Below, one piece after another: positions 1-6,034 of a stretch of 7,219 nt of DNA. How positions within the stretch are numbered: the stretch's first letter is position 1; every line of letters starts with the position of its first letter. A program made the translations under genes and the position numbers. Source of the stretch: JBFHER01 sp041584055 (GTDB lineage: Bacteria; Bacteroidota; Bacteroidia; Bacteroidales; UBA5342); contig JBFHER010000194.1 in the NCBI GenBank assembly GCA_041584055.1, forward strand, positions 1 through 7,219, given 5' to 3'. The notes beneath the pieces are model-generated. The model was not told where the DNA came from. It did not search any database and worked only from the letters and a program-made list of their open reading frames with translations.

Positions 1-40
1 AAGAATGACAAATGAAACAGAAATAGATAAGAAAGTTCGT

Positions 41-70
41 TTTGTTCTTCTTATGGTATTATTACATTTG
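41..70 (+). promoter_or_regulatory. Likely Bacteroidota-type promoter for pdxJ
   Basis: A TTTG at 41-44 is followed after 18 bases by TACATTTG at 63-70, which matches the Bacteroidota -7 consensus TAnnTTTG exactly. The spacer is close to the 19-21 bases usual for sigma-ABfr promoters. Transcription would begin around 75, giving a leader of only about 10 bases before the pdxJ ATG at 86. No Shine-Dalgarno sequence is visible, which is common in this phylum. This is a pattern match only. Confidence 0.5.
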
Positions 71-85
71 CATAAAAATTAGCAG

Positions 86-802
86 ATGACAAGTTTAAGT
101 GTTAATATAAATAAAGTTGCCACCATCCGAAATGCAAGAGGTGGTAATATCCCGAATGTTGTTCAGGTTGCAATCGATTGTGAATCATTTGGTGCTCAAG
201 GCATTACTGTACACCCCAGACCCGATGAACGTCACATAACATACAAGGACGTACACGCCCTTAAGCGGGTTTTAAAAACTGAATTCAACATCGAAGGTTA
301 TCCTTCAAAACAGTTTATTGAACTAGTCAATGAGGTGAAACCACACCAGGTAACGCTGGTGCCTGATCCTCCAGATGCAATTACATCCAATGCCGGATGG
401 AATACAATCGCCAACATGGACTTCCTGTTAGAAGTAATTTCAAACTTTCAGGAAAAAGGCATCAGAACATCCATTTTTATCGACACCGATTTAGAAAATA
501 TTGCAAATGCAGCCAAAACCGGAACCGACAGGATTGAATTGTATACTGAGCCCTATGCCACACATTATGTAATCGATCCGGCAGGTGCCGTTAAATCTTT
601 TGCAGAAGCATCCTCCCTGGCACATAAACTTGGTCTGGGTGTGAATGCCGGACATGATTTGAGCCTTGAAAACCTGGCGTATTTTTCAAAAAACATTCCA
701 TTTCTGGATGAAGTTTCAATTGGCCATGCTTTGATATCTGATGCGCTTTACTATGGTTTAAAAGAAACAATTGCACGTTATAAATCAATGTTGGTCAGAT
801 GA
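86..802 (+). CDS. pdxJ: Pyridoxine 5'-phosphate synthase PdxJ
   Basis: This cytoplasmic TIM-barrel enzyme condenses 1-deoxy-D-xylulose 5-phosphate with 3-amino-2-oxopropyl phosphate to form pyridoxine 5'-phosphate, the ring-closing step of DXP-dependent vitamin B6 synthesis. The 238 residues match the usual family length. Visible family signatures are VNINK (6-10), RNARGG (15-20), TVHPRPDERHI (41-51, giving His43, Arg45 and His50 of the active site), Glu70 after strand 3, LVPDPP (91-96), FIDTD (131-135), VNAGHDL (186-192, His190) and SIGHA (211-215). The usual N-x-D-H near the N-terminus reads N-I-N-K here; from memory this is the normal Bacteroidota form. The ATG at 86 is the only start that keeps the first barrel strand and lies just behind a promoter. 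The stop overlaps the next start in ATGA, so the two genes are probably translationally coupled. Confidence 0.97.
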   Translation: MTSLSVNINKVATIRNARGGNIPNVVQVAIDCESFGAQGITVHPRPDERHITYKDVHALKRVLKTEFNIEGYPSKQFIELVNEVKPHQVTLVPDPPDAITSNAGWNTIANMDFLLEVISNFQEKGIRTSIFIDTDLENIANAAKTGTDRIELYTEPYATHYVIDPAGAVKSFAEASSLAHKLGLGVNAGHDLSLENLAYFSKNIPFLDEVSIGHALISDALYYGLKETIARYKSMLVR

Positions 803-1587
803 AGTTATTTCATAGAAAAATTGGGGAAGGGCAGGCATTAATCATTCTTCATGGCTTGTACGGTTCGTCAGATAACTGGTTGTCAATTGCGCGACAACTC
901 AGCGAATTTTCCTGTTTTTTACCAGATCAGAGAAATCATGGCAGATCACCGCACATGCCTACCAATACTTATGAAGACATGGTTGCCGATCTGCTTGGTT
1001 TTGTAACAGAGAACAAACTGAATAAGGTAATTCTGATGGGACACTCCATGGGAGGGAAAGTGGCAATGTTGTTTGCACTTAAGTATCCTGAATTTGTGGA
1101 TAAACTTATTGTCATTGATATTGCTCCAAAGAATTATAAGAATGCAAGTAATTTTGGGATTGAAACAAGCAATCATCAATTTATTTTAAACACGCTATCT
1201 GGACTGAAGCCTGAACAGTTTTCAAATAGAAAAGAACTGGATAAGGCATTAAGTTCAAAACTCAAAGATGGAAATTTACGGTCATTTCTATTAAAAAACA
1301 TTAAAAGAGACGCCAATGGATCTTTAAAATGGCGCTTAAATTTAAATGTTCTGAACGAAAGCATCGATCAAATTCTGGATGGATTTTCTGACATTAAAGA
1401 AGGATCAAACCTTGATGCCTTGTTTGTGAAAGGGGAGCATTCGCCTTATATCCAAGGGGATGATATATTTTTTGTAAACAATTTATTCCCAAAAAATCAA
1501 CTGGTAACTATACCTGATTCAGGTCATTGGGTCCATGCAGAACAACCAAAATTGCTTGTAAATACAATTCGTTATTTCCTACTCTGA
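799..1587 (+). CDS. Alpha/beta-fold hydrolase, YbfF-like esterase
   Basis: This is a predicted cytoplasmic serine esterase of the alpha/beta-hydrolase fold; it has no signal peptide. The sequence shows the oxyanion-hole segment HGLYGSSDNW (18-27), RNHGRSP (45-51), the nucleophile elbow GHSMGG (81-86, Ser83), VIDIAP (105-110, Asp107), GEHSPY (212-217) and the terminal histidine segment SGHWVHAEQP (241-250, His243). The order and spacing resemble E. coli YbfF, which hydrolyses short acyl esters and acyl-CoA thioesters in vitro. Which acidic residue completes the triad (Asp107, or one near 213) cannot be settled by eye. A cap region lies between about 115 and 195. The ATG overlaps the pdxJ stop by 4 bp and needs no separate promoter, so a role next to B6 metabolism is possible but unproven. 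The physiological substrate is unknown. Confidence 0.88.
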   Translation: MKLFHRKIGEGQALIILHGLYGSSDNWLSIARQLSEFSCFLPDQRNHGRSPHMPTNTYEDMVADLLGFVTENKLNKVILMGHSMGGKVAMLFALKYPEFVDKLIVIDIAPKNYKNASNFGIETSNHQFILNTLSGLKPEQFSNRKELDKALSSKLKDGNLRSFLLKNIKRDANGSLKWRLNLNVLNESIDQILDGFSDIKEGSNLDALFVKGEHSPYIQGDDIFFVNNLFPKNQLVTIPDSGHWVHAEQPKLLVNTIRYFLL

Positions 1588-1607
1588 TTTTATTGATGAA
1601 AAATAAA

Positions 1608-1615
1608 TAATTTTG
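1608..1615 (+). promoter_or_regulatory. Candidate -7 element for the exbB operon
   Basis: TAATTTTG matches the Bacteroidota -7 consensus TAnnTTTG and lies in the 137-bp spacer between the hydrolase and exbB. It would give a leader of roughly 105 bases. I see no convincing TTTG at the -33 position, and the spacer is so AT-rich that a chance match is quite possible. The spacer does imply that the exbB operon has its own promoter somewhere here. Confidence 0.3.
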
Positions 1616-1724
1616 TGTTTCGTTAATACTAAAGTATGCCTTGGCATTATGAATTTTTTTGTATAAAAAACGCATATTTTGAATTGAGTAACTTATTCAT
1701 TTTAATAGAATAAAAATAAAGAAC

Positions 1725-2426
1725 ATGAATATCTTTCTTTTTGCACAGGCTCAGGAAGCCTTGCCGGATTTGACAGGTGAAACAGTAGAAGCTGCAGAGC
1801 TTGCAGGAATCAGCTTTTTTGAGATGGCCCTGAAAGGGGGATGGATTATGGTGCCATTGCTTTTATTGTTTGTAATTGCGATTTACATCTTTTTTGAACG
1901 CTATTTTTATCTGAAAAAAGCAGCCAATGAAGATGCCGGATTTATGAATAAGATCAAAGACTATATTCATGAAGGTAAAATTGATTCAGCAATAAATCTG
2001 TGCGAAAACAGCAAATCTCCTGAAGCCAGAATGATTGCAAAAGGAATAACACGTTTGGGACGGCCGCTTGAAGATGTAAGTGTAGCCATTGAAAATGTTG
2101 GTAATCTTGAAATATCTAAATTGGAAAAAGGCTTAACCTTTTTGGCAACAATTTCGGGTGGTGCGCCAATGATTGGTTTTCTTGGCACTGTGATTGGTAT
2201 GATTCGCGCCTTTTACGACATGGCAAATGCCGGAAATAACATCGATGTTGGTTTGCTCTCCTCGGGTATATATACTGCAATGGTAACCACTGTAGCTGGT
2301 TTGATCATTGGTATCATTGCGTACTTTGCATACAATTACATGGTTTCAAAGGTTGATAAGGTTGTACAGAAAATGGAATCCCGGACCATGGAATTCCTTG
2401 ATCTATTAAATGAACCAGCCAACTAA
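1725..2426 (+). CDS. exbB: MotA/TolQ/ExbB-family proton channel protein
   Basis: This inner-membrane subunit forms, with ExbD, the proton-driven motor that energises TonB (or TolA). It has 233 residues and three predicted membrane segments: about 39-63 (starting GGWIMVPLLLL), 137-158 and 184-206. The conserved core follows the family pattern: APMIGFLGTVIGMIRAF (147-163) at TM2 and IYTAMVTTVAGLIIGI (182-197) at TM3, with the polar Thr188/Thr189 expected in the proton path. A large cytoplasmic loop (64-136) separates TM1 and TM2, as in ExbB/TolQ. The N-terminal 35 residues should be periplasmic. The start ATG at 1725 follows an A-rich stretch (AAAATAAAGAAC) instead of a Shine-Dalgarno sequence. 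Sequence alone does not separate ExbB from TolQ; the TonB-like partner at the end of the operon favours exbB. Confidence 0.93.
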   Translation: MNIFLFAQAQEALPDLTGETVEAAELAGISFFEMALKGGWIMVPLLLLFVIAIYIFFERYFYLKKAANEDAGFMNKIKDYIHEGKIDSAINLCENSKSPEARMIAKGITRLGRPLEDVSVAIENVGNLEISKLEKGLTFLATISGGAPMIGFLGTVIGMIRAFYDMANAGNNIDVGLLSSGIYTAMVTTVAGLIIGIIAYFAYNYMVSKVDKVVQKMESRTMEFLDLLNEPAN

Positions 2427-2459
2427 GACAACAATAAATTGAATTAAATTGATCATTCT

Positions 2460-2852
2460 GTGGCATTAAAACGACGAAATAAAGTAAATGCAGCATTCAG
2501 CATGTCGTCCATGACCGACATCGTGTTTTTATTGTTGATTTTCTTTATGGTGACATCCACCCTTGTGCATCCTACTGCGCTCAAGCTTTTAATGCCTGGA
2601 AAAAAATCAACAACAACGCTGAATAATAAAAAGATAACGAAGGTTTCGATTTCAAATCGGGGAAGCTTTTCAGTCAATGGTTCTGTTGTGGGCAGGGATC
2701 AGCTTGAACAGGCCCTGGTGGATATGGTTACCCAGTCCGATTCGGAATATATAACCCTCGAAACGGCAAAAAATGTAACCACTGAGCAAGCGGTATTTGT
2801 TATGGATATTGCGAAACGAAAGGGTTATCAGGTTGTTTTAAAAATGCAATAA
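2460..2852 (+). CDS. exbD: ExbD/TolR-family biopolymer transport protein, first copy
   Basis: This is a 130-residue inner-membrane partner of ExbB. It has a short cytoplasmic N-terminus (1-18), one membrane helix (about 20-38) and a periplasmic domain (about 45-130). The signature FSMSSMTDIVFLLLIFFM (13-30) carries Asp20, equivalent to the membrane aspartate that takes up protons in ExbD/TolR. The start is GTG at 2460: no in-frame ATG precedes the conserved MALKRRNK segment, and later starts would lose the cytoplasmic tail. No ribosome-binding site is evident. It lies 33 bp after exbB, and its TAA shares one base with the next ATG (TAATG), so the two exbD copies are probably coupled. The periplasmic part differs strongly from the second copy. 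Confidence 0.93.
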   Translation: MALKRRNKVNAAFSMSSMTDIVFLLLIFFMVTSTLVHPTALKLLMPGKKSTTTLNNKKITKVSISNRGSFSVNGSVVGRDQLEQALVDMVTQSDSEYITLETAKNVTTEQAVFVMDIAKRKGYQVVLKMQ

Positions 2853-3247
2853 TGGGATTGAACAGAAGAAATAAAGTTGATGCAGGGTTTAGCATGTCGT
2901 CTATGACTGACATTGTTTTCCTTTTGTTGATTTTTTTTATGATTGTATCAACGCTGGTTTCACCTGTCGCTATCCGTGAATTAACCTTGCCCAAAAGTGC
3001 CCATCAAACATCAGCGAAACCCAACACAAGCGTATCTATTACGCCTGATTTAAGGTATTTTGTAGAAACCCAGGAAGTGGCTTTTAAAGATATTGAAGGC
3101 CTGTTGCAATCGAAATTGGAAGCAGAACCAGAGACATACATCGCGCTTCACGCGGATGAATCTGTTCCATGGACTGAAGTTGGCAAGATTCTTGATATTG
3201 CAAACAGGAATAAGTTTAAATTGATATTGGCAACAAGAGAAAGATAG
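2852..3247 (+). CDS. exbD: ExbD/TolR-family biopolymer transport protein, second copy
   Basis: This is a 131-residue paralogue of the preceding gene with the same plan: basic cytoplasmic tail, one membrane helix (about 20-38) with Asp20 in SSMTDIVFLLL, then a periplasmic domain. Over the first 40 residues it is identical to the first copy at 32 positions by direct comparison, while the periplasmic domain is much less alike (for example LTLPKSAHQT against LMPGKKSTTT). Tandem exbD genes are common in Bacteroidota TonB operons, and the two proteins may form a mixed dimer inside the ExbB pentamer; that is inference from the family. The ATG overlaps the previous stop by one base, and the tonB start follows after a gap of 4 bp. 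Only one conserved acidic residue lies in the membrane helix. Confidence 0.93.
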   Translation: MGLNRRNKVDAGFSMSSMTDIVFLLLIFFMIVSTLVSPVAIRELTLPKSAHQTSAKPNTSVSITPDLRYFVETQEVAFKDIEGLLQSKLEAEPETYIALHADESVPWTEVGKILDIANRNKFKLILATRER

Positions 3248-3251
3248 AAAC

Positions 3252-4169
3252 TTGGAAGAAAAAAGAGAACATAGCAAAGCAACCATTTTAACCACCATTA
3301 CCCTGGTTGTGGTTTTCCTTTTGCTGTTCTTCTTCGGTTTTAATATTATTAAACCAGAAGGAGAAGAGGGGATTATGATCAATTTTGGAGATTCCAATGT
3401 AGGGATGGGCATGACCGAGCCTGCACCTGCAAAAGTTGCCGAACGATCCACGCCGGCTCCTGTTTCAACTCCTCCGCCTCCTGTTGAAAAAACACCTGTA
3501 AAGGCTGAAGTTGTTGAAGAAGTAAAAACACAGGATCTGGAGGAAGCCCCTGTAATCCCGGTTGAAAAGAAGAAAACAGCAAAAGAGCTTGAAGCGGAAC
3601 GCGTAAAGAAAGAGCTGGAGAAAAAAGCACTTGAAGAAAAGAAAGAACGGGAGCGAATCGAACTGGAGCGTAAAATCGCTGAACAAAAAGAAAAGGAACG
3701 CCTTGAAAAGGAACGATTAGAAAAAGAACGTCAGGCCGAAGCCATTCGAAAACGCACACAAAGTGCATTTTCTGGCGGCAAAGGAACCACTCAATCCCAA
3801 GGTCAGGGTAATACCACAAGTCCCGGGAATGCAGGTGCTCAAAATGGGGATACCAATTCAGGCAGCATAAGTGGCACAGGGGTAGGAAATAAAGGAAGCG
3901 GTTTTGACTTATCCGGAAGAAGTTTGGTTGGATCCCTGCCACAACCGGAATATACGATACAGGAAGAAGGGATTGTTGTCATTCAGATTGAAGTTAACAA
4001 AGAAGGAAAGGTGGTTAGTGCTACACCAATTTTAAAAGGTGCCACAACACAGGATGCCAAACTAAGAAAGGCGGCCATTGATGCTGCCCTGAAAGCACGT
4101 TTTAACAACGATCCTACAGCACCGGCAAAACAAAGCGGAACCATAACCTATCATTTTCAGCTGGACTGA
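3252..4169 (+). CDS. TonB/TolA-like energy transducer with charged coiled coil
   Basis: This 305-residue envelope-spanning protein couples the ExbB/ExbD motor to outer-membrane partners. Domains in order: basic cytoplasmic tail (1-10), membrane anchor (about 11-33, rich in V, L and F), Pro/Ala segment (57-86, with STPPPPVEKTPVK), Glu/Lys/Arg-rich helix (about 103-170, with repeated LEKER and a TolA-like look), a Gly/Ser/Asn/Gln linker (about 172-218), and a C-terminal TonB-like domain (219-305) with PQPEYTIQEEGIVVIQIEVN and a closing GTITYHFQLD. That ending is typical of Bacteroidota transducers annotated as TonB or as TolA-like. The start is a TTG at 3252. There is no ATG between the upstream in-frame stop (3222-3224) and the membrane anchor, and the first internal ATG would remove the anchor. 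The 3' end overlaps the convergent MFS gene by 13 bp. TonB function is likelier than TolA but not certain. Confidence 0.85.
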   Translation: MEEKREHSKATILTTITLVVVFLLLFFFGFNIIKPEGEEGIMINFGDSNVGMGMTEPAPAKVAERSTPAPVSTPPPPVEKTPVKAEVVEEVKTQDLEEAPVIPVEKKKTAKELEAERVKKELEKKALEEKKERERIELERKIAEQKEKERLEKERLEKERQAEAIRKRTQSAFSGGKGTTQSQGQGNTTSPGNAGAQNGDTNSGSISGTGVGNKGSGFDLSGRSLVGSLPQPEYTIQEEGIVVIQIEVNKEGKVVSATPILKGATTQDAKLRKAAIDAALKARFNNDPTAPAKQSGTITYHFQLD

Positions 4170-5338
4170 TATTTCAAAAATCCTGAAATAAGCAGGAGGT
4201 TTAGCAAAAGGAAGATCACACCGAGAACGACAAAGGTAAATGCATAACCATGATGATCAATCAGGTATCCGGCCAAAGGTCCTAAGACCGCAAAATTCAG
4301 ACGAATAATGAAATTCCGGATTGAAAGCACGGTGGCTCGCATATCAGAACTTGTCACCATATTGATGTAATCCTTCAAAATGGGTGTGGCAATGCCTCTT
4401 AAGATGTAAAATAGACCAAGAAACACAAGAATTACAAGCAGAGAATTCCCCAGTCCAACCAGAATGTACAAAAGGGGAAACATCAGTGTAAACATCCAGG
4501 ACAAGGTCTTCCGGCCAACTTTTTTTTCAATCTTGTATGATCGTACAGAAAAGAAACCAACAACAAGATTTAATCCCGCCGCAATAAACCCGATCGTGGT
4601 AAAGGAGAGCGCAAGATCTTCTTTCAGGTACAAATGATAAATCCATGCCATGGTCAATGTTGCGGTCCCAACAAAGGCCGAAAAAAGAATGTTGGTGCGG
4701 ATGTTTATTTTTTCAATGAGGGATACCCGAATGATTGAAAAAACATGTTGAATGCCAGCCTTTCCTTTGGAAAAAATTTTTCTTTCAGGTTCTATCAGTG
4801 TCAATGCCGCAGGTATCGCAATGGATGCAATGGCAATCTGAAAATAGAAAGGCAGGCGGATGCTCACCTCCGCTAAAACGCCCCCCAAAAGAGCTGAAGC
4901 AGCTTCTGCAACATTGCCAACCGCAGTAATCTTCCCTTCAAAACGGGTGTACTTTTTCTCCCTGCCTGAAACAACCAAAGAATCGTACATCATGGCACTG
5001 TCTGCACCAGAAATAAAACTTTGACCAATGCCAAGGGTGATTTCTGCGAAAAGAAATGGCCAGAAGGAATATCCAAAACTATAAAAAACAAAGCCCAAAG
5101 CACCACAAATGCTTCCAATAACAAGCGTGAGCTTTCGCCCCAGGACATCTGCAAAATAACCACTGGGTACTTCCAGCAGAACAATTGTTACCGAATAAAT
5201 TGCTTTTAGCTGAAAAGCCTCACGTGTACTTAGCCCTGTTTCTTTATAAAACAACATTAAAACGGGCATGGTTAACATAAACCATTTGGCGACTTTTATG
5301 AGATATAATCGATTTATGTTACCATTGAATGTGCTCAT
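4157..5338 (-). CDS. MFS transporter
   Basis: This is a 393-residue inner-membrane secondary transporter of the major facilitator superfamily, with about 12 hydrophobic segments. Motif A is seen between TM2 and TM3 as GYFADVLGRK (60-69), preceded by LLEVPS (54-59); a second, weaker copy, EKKVGRK (271-277), sits in the C-terminal half. The segment GADSAMMYDSL (111-121) puts Asp113 and Asp119 near TM4, a pattern I associate with a subgroup of uncharacterised MFS proteins with EVPSG/YDS motifs. I chose the ATG at 5338. A TTG three codons upstream (5347) also gives an open frame, but the next ATG is conventional and a promoter-like element overlaps the TTG. The substrate cannot be told from sequence. 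It is convergent with tonB, overlapping by 13 bp, and divergent from the acetyltransferase. Confidence 0.88.
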   Translation of the reverse strand: MSTFNGNINRLYLIKVAKWFMLTMPVLMLFYKETGLSTREAFQLKAIYSVTIVLLEVPSGYFADVLGRKLTLVIGSICGALGFVFYSFGYSFWPFLFAEITLGIGQSFISGADSAMMYDSLVVSGREKKYTRFEGKITAVGNVAEAASALLGGVLAEVSIRLPFYFQIAIASIAIPAALTLIEPERKIFSKGKAGIQHVFSIIRVSLIEKINIRTNILFSAFVGTATLTMAWIYHLYLKEDLALSFTTIGFIAAGLNLVVGFFSVRSYKIEKKVGRKTLSWMFTLMFPLLYILVGLGNSLLVILVFLGLFYILRGIATPILKDYINMVTSSDMRATVLSIRNFIIRLNFAVLGPLAGYLIDHHGYAFTFVVLGVIFLLLNLLLISGFLKYQSS

Positions 5339-5344
5339 CGACCG

Positions 5345-5352
5345 CAAAAATA
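5345..5352 (-). promoter_or_regulatory. Candidate -7 element for the MFS gene
   Basis: Read on the minus strand this is TATTTTTG, an exact TAnnTTTG match. Its last base is 7 bases upstream of the MFS ATG at 5338, so transcription would begin within a few bases of the start codon and the message would be nearly leaderless. No TTTG is found at the expected -33 distance (ATAA lies there). It could be chance in AT-rich DNA. Confidence 0.3.
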
Positions 5353-5361
5353 ATCTATTTT

Positions 5362-5387
5362 AATAGCAATGTTATAATTCTGCTATT
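5362..5387. promoter_or_regulatory. 26-bp dyad, possible operator between divergent genes
   Basis: The arms AATAGCA (5362-5368) and TGCTATT (5381-5387) are exact reverse complements, and the centre TTATAA (5372-5377) is also palindromic on the same axis. In all 20 of 26 bases are symmetric; only three positions on each side do not pair. The two 7-base arms have centres 19 bases apart, about two helical turns, which would suit a dimeric DNA-binding protein. It sits between the MFS -7 candidate and the acetyltransferase promoter. No regulator gene is in the window, so the operator role is inference; the dyad could also fold as a weak AT-rich hairpin. Confidence 0.35.
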
Positions 5388-5399
5388 TTTGGCTCGCAT

Positions 5400-5432
5400 T
5401 TTGCATATTTCTTTCTTAAAATTTTAGATTTG
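5400..5432 (+). promoter_or_regulatory. Likely Bacteroidota-type promoter for the acetyltransferase
   Basis: TTTG at 5400-5403 and TAGATTTG at 5425-5432 match both halves of the Bacteroidota promoter consensus with a 21-base spacer, the best promoter in the window. Transcription would begin near 5437, giving a leader of about 18 bases before the ATG at 5455. A second exact -7 match, TATTTTTG at 5384-5391, lies upstream but has no clear -33 partner and overlaps the dyad. Confidence 0.6.
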
Positions 5433-5454
5433 TAGTTTAAAACTGATTTGAAGT

Positions 5455-6027
5455 ATGGTTTTTTTCGCACACGAAACAGCGGTTATAGATGAAGGATGTA
5501 CCATTGGCAAGGGAACCAAAATCTGGCACTTTAGTCATGTTATGCCAGGATGTAAAATGGGAGAGAACTGCAATGTTGGCCAAAATGTCGTGATTTCGCC
5601 GGATGTAATACTTGGAAATAATGTAAAAATCCAGAACAATGTTTCTGTATACACAGGTGTTATTTGTGAGGACGATGTTTTTCTTGGCCCCTCAATGGTT
5701 TTTACCAATGTGATCAATCCCAGAAGTCATGTGAATCGCCGTGGTGAGTACGCCGTAACAAATGTGCGAAAAGGGGCATCCATTGGTGCCAATGCAACAA
5801 TCATCTGTGGCATTGAAATCGGTGCTTATGCATTGATTGGGGCAGGGGCTGTTGTAACCAAGGACGTCAAACCTTACGCCCTGGTCGTGGGGAATCCGGC
5901 AAAGCAAATTGGATGGGTAAGCATTTTTGGACATACCCTGAAACTGAACGAAAAAGGTGAAGGTATCTGTCCTGAGAGTAAACAAAAGTATAAATTGATG
6001 GGAGATCAACTCCATCTGGTTGAATAA
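5455..6027 (+). CDS. WlbB/WbpD-like sugar N-acetyltransferase (left-handed beta-helix)
   Basis: This predicted cytoplasmic acetyl-CoA-dependent enzyme, 190 residues long, probably acetylates the amino group of a UDP-linked amino sugar. The closest family I recognise is UDP-2-acetamido-3-amino-2,3-dideoxy-glucuronate N-acetyltransferase (WlbB/WbpD), which supplies surface polysaccharide precursors. Hexapeptide repeats run from about 8 to 150. Family signatures are IWHFSHVMPG (23-32), VGQNVVISPDV (41-51), VKIQNNVSVYTGV (57-69), EDDVFLGPSMVFTNVINPRS (72-91), GASIGANATIICG (107-119), GAGAVVTKDV (129-138) and VVGNPAKQIGW (144-154). The tail GHTLKLNEKGEGICPESKQKY resembles a decayed two-cysteine finger, seen in many relatives. 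The ATG at 5455 is just ahead of the first repeat. Unusually, no other nucleotide-sugar gene (wbpA, wbpB or wbpE type) lies nearby. Transfer to another amino sugar is possible. Confidence 0.87.
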   Translation: MVFFAHETAVIDEGCTIGKGTKIWHFSHVMPGCKMGENCNVGQNVVISPDVILGNNVKIQNNVSVYTGVICEDDVFLGPSMVFTNVINPRSHVNRRGEYAVTNVRKGASIGANATIICGIEIGAYALIGAGAVVTKDVKPYALVVGNPAKQIGWVSIFGHTLKLNEKGEGICPESKQKYKLMGDQLHLVE

Positions 6028-6034
6028 AGATGGT

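Noticed and set aside
2..82. Open frame running from the left edge to a TAG just before pdxJ, possible tail of an upstream gene
   Set aside because: It is only 26 codons, matches no family end I know, and overlaps both halves of a good pdxJ promoter. It is probably chance; the DNA further left would be needed to decide.
1636..1660. Possible rho-independent terminator after the hydrolase: ATGCC/GGCAT hairpin followed by a run of seven T
   Set aside because: The stem is 5 bp with a 2-base loop (or 4 bp with a 4-base loop), and six bases separate it from the T run. Too weak in AT-rich DNA to annotate.
3558..3780. Reading the Glu/Lys-rich DNA as a tandem-repeat locus or CRISPR-like array
   Set aside because: The repetition is at the protein level (LEKER units of a coiled coil) with irregular DNA units and no spacers.
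3379..3942. 187-codon open frame on the minus strand opposite tonB
   Set aside because: It is the complement of the Glu/Lys-rich coiled coil and Pro/Ala segment, giving a Leu/Phe/Pro/Gln-rich product with no family character, so it is a compositional shadow.
4170..4190. Hairpin TATTTCA/TGAAATA just after the tonB stop as a bidirectional terminator
   Set aside because: The stem is 7 bp with one or two G-C pairs and a 7-base loop, no T run follows on either strand, and it lies in the MFS coding sequence.
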